A stretch of 64,000 nucleotides of DNA from Stackebrandtia nassauensis DSM 44728 (lineage in GTDB: Bacteria; Actinomycetota; Actinomycetes; Mycobacteriales; Micromonosporaceae). Of this stretch, positions 32,771 to 40,997 are shown piece by piece. Position 1 is the stretch's first letter; every line of letters begins with the position of its first letter. Position numbers and translations under genes: made by a program. A model generated the notes under the pieces. That model searched no databases and was not told where the DNA came from. It saw only the letters and a list, made by a program, of their open reading frames with translations. Location: NCBI RefSeq assembly GCF_000024545.1, contig NC_013947.1:2356001-2420000 (forward strand), read 5' to 3'.

Positions 32771-34227
32771 GGAACCCGTTCACGAAACGGATCAGCCTGG
32801 CCGCGACGGCTGTGGTCGTCGCCGCCGTGGCCGCCGTCTACTTCGTCTCCGGTGCCGAAGGGGCGAGCGTGTCCTCGCTCGACTGGAAACCCTGCCAGGA
32901 CAACGACAAGGCCGACTGCGCCAGCGTCACGGTCCCCATCGACTGGTCGAAGCGACAGTCCGGCACAGTGGACGTCGCCGTCGCCCGCCGTGAGGCCACC
33001 GACCCGAAGCACCGCATCGGAACGCTGGTCTACGTACCGGCCGGACCGGGCAGCTCCGGCGTCGAGGCGATCACCGACGACGAGTTCTTCACAATGCTCA
33101 TCACCTCACCGATCGCCGAACGGTTCGACGTGATCGGCCTCGACCCGCGCGGCGTCAAACGCAGCCACCCGGTGACCTGCGCCAAGGACCTCGTCGACAA
33201 GGTCGACGCCGTCGTGCCGCCGACCCGCGAGGGCTACGACGCCCGCCTGAAGGGCAACGCGGCGCTGATGGACGACTGCCGCGACCGCACCGGGCCGCTG
33301 TTCGACCACCTCGACAGCGTCAGTGTCGCCAAGGACATCGAGGCGCTGCGCTCCGCACTCGGCGAGGAGTCGGTCAACCTGTACGCACTGTCCTACGGCA
33401 CCCTGCCCGCGCAGATGTACGCCGAACAGTTCCCCGACCGGTTGCGCGGCACGGTCCTGGACAGCAACATGGACCACAGTCTGAACACCAAGGACGTCAT
33501 GGTGACCGGCGCCGAGGCCACACAGGACGCCTTCGATGACCTGGTGTCCTGGTGCCGGGACGACGAGGAATGTTCGCTGCATGGCAAGGACGTCCGCGCC
33601 ATGCTCGCCGACCTGTACGCCAAGGCCGAAGCCGGGGACCTCACCGAACCCGGCGACGCGGACACCCCGGTCACCGTCGCGAACCTGATCAGCGGCATCG
33701 TCTCACCGCTCGCGGTGACTGACCGTGGCAAGGCCGCCGACCGGATCGCCGCGTTGACGACCGGCAAGGGCAAGGCCGCACCGACCGAGCAGGCCGACGG
33801 CGAGGTGATGCCGCTTCCCATCACCATGCAGTGCGCCGACTTCCCGCGCGGCATCGCCGACTACGACGCGTTCCGCGACGCCTGGGACGCGTCCGAGAAG
33901 GCCGCCCCCGACGTCCACTTCTCACCGTTGAACTGGTCGGTCCCGCAGAACTGCCTGAACTGGGACGCGGGCGCCGACAACCCGAGGCACCGGCTCGACG
34001 TGCGGGGCGCCGAACCCGTGCTGGTGTTGGGATCGCGCTTCGACACCCAGACGCCGTACTCCTGGAGCGCCAACGTGGCCTCCCAGATCGACGGCGCGGT
34101 CCTGGCCACCTATGAGGGCCCCGGACACGGTGTCTACCAGCGCACCGACTGCACCCGGCGGCTCGTCGAGCGCTACCTGATCCGGGGCGAGACGCCACGC
34201 GACGGGGTCAGCTGCCCCGCCGCGTAG
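32767..34227 (+). CDS. Secreted alpha/beta hydrolase, tripeptidyl-aminopeptidase (TAP) type
   Basis: A 486-residue exported hydrolase of the TAP family (serine peptidases of family S33 in Streptomyces). A signal peptide or anchor is at residues about 8-33 (ISLAATAVVVAAVAAVYFVS). Oxyanion region YVPAGPGSSGVE, nucleophile elbow LYALSYGTLPAQMYA (Ser in LSYGT), the C-terminal Asp in LVLGSRFDTQTPY and His in GPGHGVYQ complete the triad, with conserved cysteines in the TAP-like C-terminal part (CLNWD, TDCTRRL). It probably removes tripeptides or processes exported peptides. It overlaps the methyltransferase gene by four bases. Confidence 0.92.
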   Translation: MRNPFTKRISLAATAVVVAAVAAVYFVSGAEGASVSSLDWKPCQDNDKADCASVTVPIDWSKRQSGTVDVAVARREATDPKHRIGTLVYVPAGPGSSGVEAITDDEFFTMLITSPIAERFDVIGLDPRGVKRSHPVTCAKDLVDKVDAVVPPTREGYDARLKGNAALMDDCRDRTGPLFDHLDSVSVAKDIEALRSALGEESVNLYALSYGTLPAQMYAEQFPDRLRGTVLDSNMDHSLNTKDVMVTGAEATQDAFDDLVSWCRDDEECSLHGKDVRAMLADLYAKAEAGDLTEPGDADTPVTVANLISGIVSPLAVTDRGKAADRIAALTTGKGKAAPTEQADGEVMPLPITMQCADFPRGIADYDAFRDAWDASEKAAPDVHFSPLNWSVPQNCLNWDAGADNPRHRLDVRGAEPVLVLGSRFDTQTPYSWSANVASQIDGAVLATYEGPGHGVYQRTDCTRRLVERYLIRGETPRDGVSCPAA

Positions 34228-34243
34228 CGTCCCCTGTGGCGGG

Positions 34244-34951
34244 TCAGGAGGCCGACCGGCCCTGTAGCCAGGCGCGTTCGGTGACCGTCCACGTTGTGGT
34301 CGCCAGCAGGTAGATGCCCGCCGCCAGCGGCACGATCGCTGCCACGATCAGGGTGCCGAACGACAGCAGCGGCATCACCCGCGCCACCGCCGCCGCCGGT
34401 CCCTCGGGCGGGTTGGGCGAGTCCGCCATGCCGCGGCGGGTACGCCGGTACGTCCACAGTGCCACCGCGGCCAGGGCCACGAGGAGCACACCGAACACCA
34501 GCGTCTGGACGCTGGCCAACCCGAACGCGGCCAGCGTCTCGGACAGGTGCTGTCCCAGTGGCGTTCCGGCCAGGGTGTCGTCCAGCAGCGGATTGGCGGC
34601 CCCGCTGATGGAGTCGGTGGTGAACAGCCGGTACATCACGAAGAACACCGGCAGCTGCAACAGCATCGGCAGGCAGCCAGTCAGCGGTGTCGAGCCTTCG
34701 GTGCGGTACAGCTCGCCGGTGGCGTCGACGAGTCGTTGGCGGTCGTCGCCGTGTCGCCGTTTCAGTTCCGCCATCTTCGGGGCGAGCCGCTGCCGGGTCT
34801 TCTCGCCGCGTACGGCGGCGCGGGACAGCGGATGCAACAACAGCCGGACGGCGATCGTGAACACGACGATCGCCGCCGCGGTGGCCGAGGCGGCGAACAG
34901 CGGCCGCAACGCGTCGGCGATGGTCAGTACGACGGACAGGAGGTAGTACAC
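34244..34951 (-). CDS. YidC/Oxa1-family membrane protein insertase (second paralogue type)
   Basis: A 235-residue membrane protein with the YidC core: a cytoplasmic charged region after the first span (AAVRGEKTRQRLAPKMAELK), then LTGCLPMLLQLPVFFVMYRL in the second span and three further spans. The conserved hydrophilic-groove Arg lies in TIAVRLLLHPL. It helps insert small membrane proteins. The housekeeping YidC near rpmH is normally a longer protein, so this looks like the accessory copy found in actinomycetes beside a DUF6412 gene, as here. The start is a GTG at 34951. The DUF6412 gene is 61 bases upstream on the same strand. Confidence 0.88.
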   Translation of the reverse strand: MYYLLSVVLTIADALRPLFAASATAAAIVVFTIAVRLLLHPLSRAAVRGEKTRQRLAPKMAELKRRHGDDRQRLVDATGELYRTEGSTPLTGCLPMLLQLPVFFVMYRLFTTDSISGAANPLLDDTLAGTPLGQHLSETLAAFGLASVQTLVFGVLLVALAAVALWTYRRTRRGMADSPNPPEGPAAAVARVMPLLSFGTLIVAAIVPLAAGIYLLATTTWTVTERAWLQGRSAS

Positions 34952-35012
34952 AGTGGATCCCCTTCGGGGTCGAGCCTTGACGGTGGACGGGAGTCACCGC
35001 TGACGCGAGGCG

Positions 35013-35309
35013 TCACCGGTGGACGCGCCACCCTGGGGCTCGAGGTCGCGGACGCCCGGCGGCGTCCGGATCACACTGTGGAACGAAGACGGTGCGATGG
35101 GATCGGTCGGCGACGGCGGGAAGGCTTGCCGCCAGCCGGGTCACGGCGCTGAGCCACACCGCGCCGCCACAGCCGACCAGTACCGCCGCGGCGGCCGCCA
35201 CGGCCAGCGAGGCGGCGACCGAACCCAGGTCGGAGTGGTCGACGGCGAGGGTCAGCAGGAAGGTGAAGATGATGGCCAGCTGCCACCACACGGCGCGGAA
35301 CGGGAACAT
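35013..35309 (-). CDS. DUF6412 membrane protein next to YidC
   Basis: A 98-residue protein with two hydrophobic segments (about 6-24 and 30-55) and a C-terminal tail with FVPQCDPDAAGRPRPRAPG, the signature of DUF6412 proteins. They are regularly found beside the accessory YidC of actinomycetes, so a role as partner or substrate of that insertase is likely but not shown. The ATG at 35309 has a strong AAGGAGGC ribosome binding site. It is the first gene of a two-gene unit with the insertase. Confidence 0.8.
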   Translation of the reverse strand: MFPFRAVWWQLAIIFTFLLTLAVDHSDLGSVAASLAVAAAAAVLVGCGGAVWLSAVTRLAASLPAVADRSHRTVFVPQCDPDAAGRPRPRAPGWRVHR

Positions 35310-35343
35310 CGCGCCTCCTTCACCATGACCGGGAGCGCCCAGT

Positions 35344-35913
35344 CTACGAGGTGGGGGTCGCCGAGCCGCGCGGGTCGGGGAAACCGACCCACCGCAACAG
35401 GACCATCCGGGCGTCGGCGGGCGCGTCGTCGCGGTCGCTGCCGAAGCGGCGCACCAGTTTCAGGTACTCCTCGTGGAACTCCTTGAGCTGCGCCTTGGTC
35501 ATGAAGGTGCTGGCCCGCGAGCCCTGCTGCCAGTCGCCGTCCTCGTCGCGGTCGCGCGCGAAGGCCGACAGCAACCGCAGGTCCTCGGCGAGCCGGTCGT
35601 CGCCCAGCTGCTCGGCGAGGTCCTGTTCGGACTCGGTCAGCTGCTCCCGGGGCGGCATCCGTCGGTCGCCCTTGACGACGTCCCACCAGCGTTCCCGTCC
35701 CTTGGCGCGGTCGCGCAGCTCGGTGACGAAACCGGTGTCGGACAACATGCGCAGGTGGTAGCTGGTGGTCCCGGTGTTCTGGCCCATGGCCTTGGCCAGC
35801 GTGGTGGAGGTGGCCGGACCGTGGTTGGCGAGATGGCTGAGGATCTCGCGCCGCAGCGGACTGGCGAGCGCCCGCATCGCCGCCGGGGTGTGCATGACCG
35901 GTTCCGTTGACAT
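35344..35913 (-). CDS. ArsR-type winged-helix transcriptional regulator
   Basis: A 189-residue regulator. The HTH part comprises about residues 8-80 (PAAMRALASPLRREILSHLA, then NTGTTSYHLRMLSDTGFV and the wing), followed by a helical C-terminal part of about 100 residues. This is the larger ArsR/HTH_20 type rather than a metal sensor; no Cys cluster is present. It is divergent from the internally duplicated membrane protein gene, and three 14-base repeats plus a palindrome lie between them. These are probable binding sites for this regulator. The signal is unknown. Confidence 0.88.
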   Translation of the reverse strand: MSTEPVMHTPAAMRALASPLRREILSHLANHGPATSTTLAKAMGQNTGTTSYHLRMLSDTGFVTELRDRAKGRERWWDVVKGDRRMPPREQLTESEQDLAEQLGDDRLAEDLRLLSAFARDRDEDGDWQQGSRASTFMTKAQLKEFHEEYLKLVRRFGSDRDDAPADARMVLLRWVGFPDPRGSATPTS

Positions 35914-35942
35914 ACGCCCAGCTTAGTCATACCGAGAGAGTT

Positions 35943-35990
35943 ATGCAGAAAAAATCATGCAGAGAAAAACTTGCAGAATAAATTCTGCAA
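35943..35990 (+). promoter_or_regulatory. Three 14-base iterons ending in a palindrome (operator of ArsR/membrane protein pair)
   Basis: ATGCAGAAAAAATC, ATGCAGAGAAAAAC and TTGCAGAATAAATT follow one another with a 14-base period from 35943. The third unit forms a palindrome with 9-base arms TTGCAGAAT/ATTCTGCAA (35971-35990). The palindrome overlaps the -35 position of the promoter at 35994-35999. Very AT-rich for this genome. Confidence 0.7.
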
Positions 35991-35993
35991 AGC

Positions 35994-35999
35994 TAGGGT
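35994..35999 (+). promoter_or_regulatory. -10 element, leaderless mRNA of the duplicated membrane protein
   Basis: TAGGGT 7 bases before the ATG at 36007, with TTGCAG 17 bases upstream (35971-35976) as a possible -35 inside the palindrome. Confidence 0.55.
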
Positions 36000-36006
36000 C
36001 GGCTCC

Positions 36007-37269
36007 ATGACATGGAAACGAATCGCCGGCTGGTCCTTCGCCGCCGCACCCCCGCTGGTCCTCGTCGGCTGGGCACTGATGCGACTCAACGGCGCCGGTG
36101 GCCAGGAACCCGGCTGGACCCTGGCCCACATCGCCTGGGGCCTCAACGCCGTCATGCACGCCGTCATCTGCGTCGAGCTGTACCGGCGCGCCAAGGACAC
36201 CACCGGCAAGGGCAGGGTCCTTGCCACCGGCTGCCTGATCGTCGGCGTCCTCGGCGCAGTTTGTCTGCTCGCCCAGATGGTCATCGACCTGGTGGTGGGC
36301 TTCGCCACCGACAACCGCACCGACATGCGGGCCATGAGCGGCCAGATCCACGACCTGTACGGGGTCCAGCTGGCCGTCTACGACGTCGGGCCGGTGCTGC
36401 TGTTCCTGGTGCTGATCACGCAGGCGATCCACGTCGCGGTGCTGAAGCGGGGGACCACCGCCTTCGCGGCCCTGGTGACCCTGGCGGTGGTCGTCAGCGG
36501 CACCGAACTGCTGCTGGAGATCCCGCTGCGGCTGGCGCAGGCCAGCTCGGCGCTGATCCTGTGGATCGCGTTCGTGCCGGTCGCGCGGGAACTGTCGCGC
36601 CGCGACACCTCCGACGTGACGCGCGCGACGCGCTGGCGAAGCCTCGCCGGGTGGTCACTCATCCTGGCCCCCGTGGGACAGGTCGGCGGCTGGACCCTGA
36701 TGATGCTCGGCGGCAACGACGGCGACAGGCTACTGTCGACGGTCGCGCACACGGTGTGGCTCATCGGTTTTCTGATGCTGGGCGTGGTCTGCGTCGAGCT
36801 GTACCGACGAGTCCGCGGTCACGGGGCCGGGCAACTGTTCGCCCGGGTGAGCCTGGCGGTGGCGCTGATCAGCATCGCCGCGTCGGTCCTGGAAATGCTC
36901 GTCGACCTGTACACCCTGTTCGCCACCGTGAATCGCGCCCAGATGGAGGCACTGGACGAACAGATCCGCGGCATCCCCGGCGCCGAGCAGATCCTCTACG
37001 GATTCGGCACCCAGGCCGTCTACATCGGATTCCTCGCGCTGGTCATCCAGCTGGCGGTCCTGAAACGGATCAGCGCGACGACGCTGACGTTCGTCCTGGC
37101 CACCCTGGTCCTGTTCGTCGGCTATGAGCTGCTGGACAACGTGGTGGAGGGCCCCGTCCGACAGTCCATCATGCCGCTGGCGGTGCTGTGCATGTGGCTC
37201 GCACTGGCGCCCTTGGGATGGCGCCTCCTCAAACCGGTGACCACCACCGCCGGACCCCGCGTCGCCTGA
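36007..37269 (+). CDS. Multispan membrane protein with internal duplication, unknown function
   Basis: A 420-residue membrane protein with about twelve hydrophobic segments. The two halves (residues about 6-200 and 218-400) align by eye: GWSFAAAPPLVLVGWALMRL with GWSLILAPVGQVGGWTLMML, VICVELYRRAKD with VVCVELYRRVRG, a repeated Asp/Gln-rich loop after MVIDLVVGFAT and MLVDLYTLFAT, and a repeated HVAVLKR/QLAVLKR. No transporter family is recognised. A shorter upstream extension at 35971 is excluded because TAGGGT and the operator lie there. It is divergent from the ArsR regulator and probably its target. Confidence 0.8.
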   Translation: MTWKRIAGWSFAAAPPLVLVGWALMRLNGAGGQEPGWTLAHIAWGLNAVMHAVICVELYRRAKDTTGKGRVLATGCLIVGVLGAVCLLAQMVIDLVVGFATDNRTDMRAMSGQIHDLYGVQLAVYDVGPVLLFLVLITQAIHVAVLKRGTTAFAALVTLAVVVSGTELLLEIPLRLAQASSALILWIAFVPVARELSRRDTSDVTRATRWRSLAGWSLILAPVGQVGGWTLMMLGGNDGDRLLSTVAHTVWLIGFLMLGVVCVELYRRVRGHGAGQLFARVSLAVALISIAASVLEMLVDLYTLFATVNRAQMEALDEQIRGIPGAEQILYGFGTQAVYIGFLALVIQLAVLKRISATTLTFVLATLVLFVGYELLDNVVEGPVRQSIMPLAVLCMWLALAPLGWRLLKPVTTTAGPRVA

Positions 37270-37292
37270 CGCCGGGGAGGTGAGGTCGGGGA

Positions 37293-37330
37293 GGTGAGGT
37301 CGGAGGGACGGAGCACCCTCCGACCTCACC
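37293..37330 (+). terminator. Bidirectional hairpin terminator
   Basis: Perfect 15-bp stem (37293-37307 and 37316-37330) with an 8-base loop between the convergent membrane-protein and serine-hydrolase genes. The left arm is preceded by a second copy of the GGGAGGTGAGGTCGG stretch (about 37276-37290), a small tandem duplication. Confidence 0.85.
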
Positions 37331-37336
37331 CGGCGG

Positions 37337-38587
37337 TCAGCCGAGGATGGCCTGTCGTTCCCGTTCCAGCATCTCGGGAATGGGGGTGTACTCGTTCGGT
37401 CCGATGGGCCCGTAGTTGCACAGGATGACGCCGACCCAGTCGCGGTCGCGGTAGATGTTCCAGTGGGTGGCCTCCCCGGCGGCACCGCCACCGTGGCCGA
37501 ACATCCGGCAACCCCCGATCACGCCCGCCGGTGCGCCGTACGCCTGGAACGCCTGCCGGACATCGGTCTCCGACGACCTGGAGCGTGGCGCCAGCGGGTA
37601 CTTCCCGCTCCAGTAGACCTCGCGAAAGGCGGGGCCGAGCAGCGTCCCGTCGTCGAGCGCCTCGGCGAACCGGACCAGGTCAGGCGCGGTGGAGAATCCG
37701 TTGCCGCCACCGCCGCCGATGAACGAGCGCCCCGCGTTGGGGACCCCGCCCAGCACCGGATCCGAGGTCAGGGCGTCCCGGCGTTCACCCGATGCGTCCA
37801 GCCAGTACGGATGGGCGAACCGCGCACTCTTCATCCACTGTGGCCGGGTGTAGTACGCGGAGCGACGCATTCCGGCGGGCTCGAAGATGTGCTCCTTGAC
37901 GTAGTCGCCGAAACTCTTGCCGGACACGGCTTCCACGACCGCGCCCAGTGTCGAGTACCCGGCGTTGCTGTACTGGTTCCGGGTTCCCGGCGTGAACGCC
38001 AGCGGATGCTTCTTGATGATCCGCATGGTCTCGGACATGACCTCGGCGGCGCTGTCCCACTTGTGGTGGTTCTCCAGGAACTCCTCGTCGTCGAGCGGGA
38101 CATCCAGGCCGGAGGTGTGCAGCAGCAAGTGGTGGATGGTCACGGTCTTGGCGATGTCGTCGGCGAAACCGTCCAGATAGGTGCCCACGGTGTCGTGGAA
38201 GCTCAGCTTCCCCTGCTCGGCCAGCTGCACGATCGCCAGACCGGTGAACGGTTTGGACGCCGACGCCAGCGCGAAGATGGTGTTGGCGCGGTTGGGGACG
38301 GACTTCTCCCGATCGGCCAGCCCGTAGCTACGGCTCAGCACCTTCTCGCCACGGTAGGTCAGCAGGATTGTTCCGGAGAACTTGTCCGCCTCGGCGAGTT
38401 TTCTGACGAAACGGTCATAAGCGCCTCCGGGCAGGGTGTCGGGCGGAAGCTTCTCATTGCCCGCGGCAGTGGCCCGGGACGGCATCGCGACCGTCGCCAG
38501 GCCACTGGCGGCCAGTGCTCCTCCTCCCACGAGACCAAGCGCGGCGCGCCGAGACAGTGGAGCGGGGGAGGACGATGTGTTGCTCAC
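37337..38587 (-). CDS. Secreted serine hydrolase of the beta-lactamase family (class C-like)
   Basis: A 416-residue exported hydrolase. A twin-arginine signal (SRRAALGLVGGGALAASGLA) precedes the mature part. Catalytic motifs of the penicillin-binding/class C group are visible: SASK (nucleophile Ser and Lys), Y-S-N in NQYSNAGYS and HGG in FGHGGGAAG in place of KTG. Such proteins act as esterases, DD-peptidases or peptidases rather than true beta-lactamases. It starts with GTG and has a GAGGAG ribosome binding site. It is 84 bases behind the DUF5005 gene on the same strand and may be the last gene of the sugar operon or separate. Confidence 0.9.
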   Translation of the reverse strand: MSNTSSSPAPLSRRAALGLVGGGALAASGLATVAMPSRATAAGNEKLPPDTLPGGAYDRFVRKLAEADKFSGTILLTYRGEKVLSRSYGLADREKSVPNRANTIFALASASKPFTGLAIVQLAEQGKLSFHDTVGTYLDGFADDIAKTVTIHHLLLHTSGLDVPLDDEEFLENHHKWDSAAEVMSETMRIIKKHPLAFTPGTRNQYSNAGYSTLGAVVEAVSGKSFGDYVKEHIFEPAGMRRSAYYTRPQWMKSARFAHPYWLDASGERRDALTSDPVLGGVPNAGRSFIGGGGGNGFSTAPDLVRFAEALDDGTLLGPAFREVYWSGKYPLAPRSRSSETDVRQAFQAYGAPAGVIGGCRMFGHGGGAAGEATHWNIYRDRDWVGVILCNYGPIGPNEYTPIPEMLERERQAILG

Positions 38588-38671
38588 GTGCGGGTTCTCC
38601 TCTCACAACCATCAGGTGTGCGAACAGAACCCAACACGATCGCGTGTTTCGTCAGCGTTTCCGAACCCCGG

Positions 38672-39778
38672 TCAGCCCTTGAGGTTCTTCACGGTGACGT
38701 CGATGTAGCGAGGGCGGTAGATGGTGGCGTCCTCGTACAGGTCGTCGGGCCGGAAGCTGTTGACGTTGTACGTCACCAGCAGCCGGTTCCCGCTGCTGAG
38801 GTTCGGGTGCGCCTTGGCGTTGTAGGTGAAGACGTTGCCGCTGGTCTCCGGAGTCTGGTACAAGACGGTCTTGCCGGTGTACGGCCCCTCGATGTCGGCG
38901 CCGCGGTACATCACGATCTTGGCGCTGAGCGCCTCGGTCGCGTCACCGGTGACGATGGTGAACTTCCCCTTGAAGCGGGACACGCTGAACTCGTTGGAGA
39001 CGCCTTCGAGGATCCGGGTGGAACCTGTCGGGTCGTCGCCCCACTGGCCGTCGGCGAAGTACTCCCAGTCGTCGGTGGTGAGGGAGCCGGACGGCACCCG
39101 CGCCAGGTGGGCGTACTTCTGGGCCTGCTTGTCCTCGACACCGAAGACGTAGGTGTAGCCGTCCGAGCGGTCCTCGTATATCGCCGAACCCCAGTTGACG
39201 TCCGACTTCGGGAGGTTCGTGATCCCCGTCAGCGACATGTCGTCGGTGTCGAAGCTCGCCACGGCGTTGCCGACGAACTTGAAGTCGAAGACACCGCTGC
39301 CGGTCTTCACGAACTCCAGCAGCATCACGCGCAGCGAATCACCCTCGACGGTGCCGTCGCCGAACCAGTACCAGCGTTCCTTCTCGTCGGCACCGGCGAC
39401 CTTCGCCAGCGACTCGGGTGCGGCGTTCGTGCCTCCGGTGTGGGTGGTCAGTTCGCCGTCGTCGTCCACGATGATCGAGTTGTGGACGAACGGCGAATCC
39501 TTGGGGCGGCCCAGGTTCTCGTCGACCTCGCCCAGGAACGTGTCGGAGTACAGCCACGCCGTCGAGCCGTTGGGAAGGTCGACACTGTAGGCGGAGTCGG
39601 CGCCGGTCCAGCGGCCCGCGTTCTCGGCGTAGCTGTTGAAGCGCTGGGTGAGTTCCTTGTTGACCGACGCCGACACGACCGGGGCACGTTCCGGCGCGGC
39701 CTGCGCGGCGATGGGTACCGCGACGACCGCGAGCCCTGTGACCAGGGCCGTGGTGAGCGATAGGGTACGGGTGATCAT
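38672..39778 (-). CDS. Secreted DUF5005/DUF4185-type beta-propeller protein
   Basis: A 368-residue exported protein with a signal peptide ending AAQAAPE (about residue 28). The mature part has repeated beta-strand blocks such as GADSAYSVDLPNGSTAWLYS with the DTFLGE motif, which are the marks of the five-bladed propeller family called DUF5005 or DUF4185, distantly related to GH43/GH117-like glycosidases. A carbohydrate target is likely; enzymatic activity is unproven. The ATG at 39778 has AAGGAG. It follows the GDSL esterase gene by 32 bases and is likely co-transcribed with the sugar locus. Confidence 0.85.
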   Translation of the reverse strand: MITRTLSLTTALVTGLAVVAVPIAAQAAPERAPVVSASVNKELTQRFNSYAENAGRWTGADSAYSVDLPNGSTAWLYSDTFLGEVDENLGRPKDSPFVHNSIIVDDDGELTTHTGGTNAAPESLAKVAGADEKERWYWFGDGTVEGDSLRVMLLEFVKTGSGVFDFKFVGNAVASFDTDDMSLTGITNLPKSDVNWGSAIYEDRSDGYTYVFGVEDKQAQKYAHLARVPSGSLTTDDWEYFADGQWGDDPTGSTRILEGVSNEFSVSRFKGKFTIVTGDATEALSAKIVMYRGADIEGPYTGKTVLYQTPETSGNVFTYNAKAHPNLSSGNRLLVTYNVNSFRPDDLYEDATIYRPRYIDVTVKNLKG

Positions 39779-39810
39779 GTTCTGCTCCTTCGCAGGTTCC
39801 GGGGCGCGTC

Positions 39811-40995
39811 CTAGACAAGCGCCCCTGGGGGTTGAGCTGCCGGGGCTGTGAACTCGGTGAGGATCAGGTCGGCGAAGCGTTCGCCGATGAGGCGCTGGAC
39901 GTCGGGGCCGGGGTGCAGGTTGTCGGGCAGCGGCATCACCGCGGCGTCGGAACCGCCGTACAGCGACAGGCCGTCCAGGTAGCGCAGCCGCTTGTCGCCG
40001 TCGGCGCGCCGACGCTCCACGATGGCGGCGTACTCGGCGCGGATCCCCCGCAGCGACAGCTTGCCGTCCTCGACGTCGGCCTCGCTGCCCTCCGCGATCG
40101 TCCACTGTTCGCCGCGATCCGGGTCCTGAATGGTGGGTCCGGCGGAGCTCTCGACCGGCTCGCACCAGATCGGGGAGACGACCACGATGGGCGTGTCCGG
40201 GTGGCCCTCGCGGATGGTGTCGAGGAAACCGTCGACGGCGGGACGGAACGCGCGCAACCGCATCGCGTCGCCGGAGATGATGTTGATGCCGATCTTCACG
40301 CTGATGAGGTCGGCGGGGGTGTCGCGGATCGTCCTGGCGGTGAACGGATCGAGCATGGCGTTGCCGCTGAACGACAGGTTCGTCAGATGCGCCCCGGCTT
40401 GCAGCGCCGCCACCACCGGCCAGGTACCGGTCGTGGAGTCGGCGCGGTAACCGTGGCTGATCGAGCTGCCGTGGTGGACCCAGCGCGGCGCCGCGTTCCA
40501 GGACCCGGCCGTGACCGGCGCGTCGGCGCGCAGCCCCAGCAGCTCGACGTGGTCGTGGTACGGCAGCCACAGTTCGAGGTCGCGTTCGACGCCGGTGGCC
40601 AGTCCCTCGAACCGCGCCGTCGCGTCCGGCCCGGGGACGATCTCGCCGCTGGGCTTCTCGAAGGTGAACACGTACCGGGTTCCGGCGGTCGCACCCGCCG
40701 ACGCCACCGGCTTGCCGTTCTCGGTGAGTTCGTAGACGCTGGGCGGAAACGGCGTGTCGGCGGAGTCGGCGATCCGGCGGGCCTGCGTGTCCAGTTCGAT
40801 GACGTCGGCGGCGGTGCGGATGGCCAGCCGCACCCCGGCGCTCTCGGCGCTGGTCTGGATCATGAACCGGTCCGGGATCTGCCGCCGAGCCCACGCGGGC
40901 AGCCGGTGCGGGACCAGACCCCTCGCGGTCTCGGTGATCTCGACGGCGCCGCGGATCATCGAGCGTTCGATTCTGAAGGACCGCAACGGTGTCAT
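39811..40995 (-). CDS. GDSL/SGNH esterase with SsfX3-like N-terminal domain
   Basis: A 394-residue cytoplasmic esterase. The N-terminal beta-sandwich (about 1-165) with IRGAVEITETARGLVPHRLP and FMIQTSAESAGVRL is like that of the SsfX3 GDSL family. The SGNH part carries the Ser motif VHHGSSISHGYRA, the Gly/Asn blocks LSFSGNAML and SVKIGINI, and the catalytic DNLHPGPD. It could remove acyl groups from a sugar. There is no signal peptide. It lies 2 bases behind the glycosidase stop and 32 bases before the DUF5005 gene, so it belongs to the sugar operon. Confidence 0.9.
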   Translation of the reverse strand: MTPLRSFRIERSMIRGAVEITETARGLVPHRLPAWARRQIPDRFMIQTSAESAGVRLAIRTAADVIELDTQARRIADSADTPFPPSVYELTENGKPVASAGATAGTRYVFTFEKPSGEIVPGPDATARFEGLATGVERDLELWLPYHDHVELLGLRADAPVTAGSWNAAPRWVHHGSSISHGYRADSTTGTWPVVAALQAGAHLTNLSFSGNAMLDPFTARTIRDTPADLISVKIGINIISGDAMRLRAFRPAVDGFLDTIREGHPDTPIVVVSPIWCEPVESSAGPTIQDPDRGEQWTIAEGSEADVEDGKLSLRGIRAEYAAIVERRRADGDKRLRYLDGLSLYGGSDAAVMPLPDNLHPGPDVQRLIGERFADLILTEFTAPAAQPPGALV

Positions 40996-40997
40996 CG

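Noticed and set aside
37463-39763. 766-codon plus-strand frame across the serine hydrolase and DUF5005 genes
   Set aside because: Antisense to two clear secreted proteins with signal peptides.
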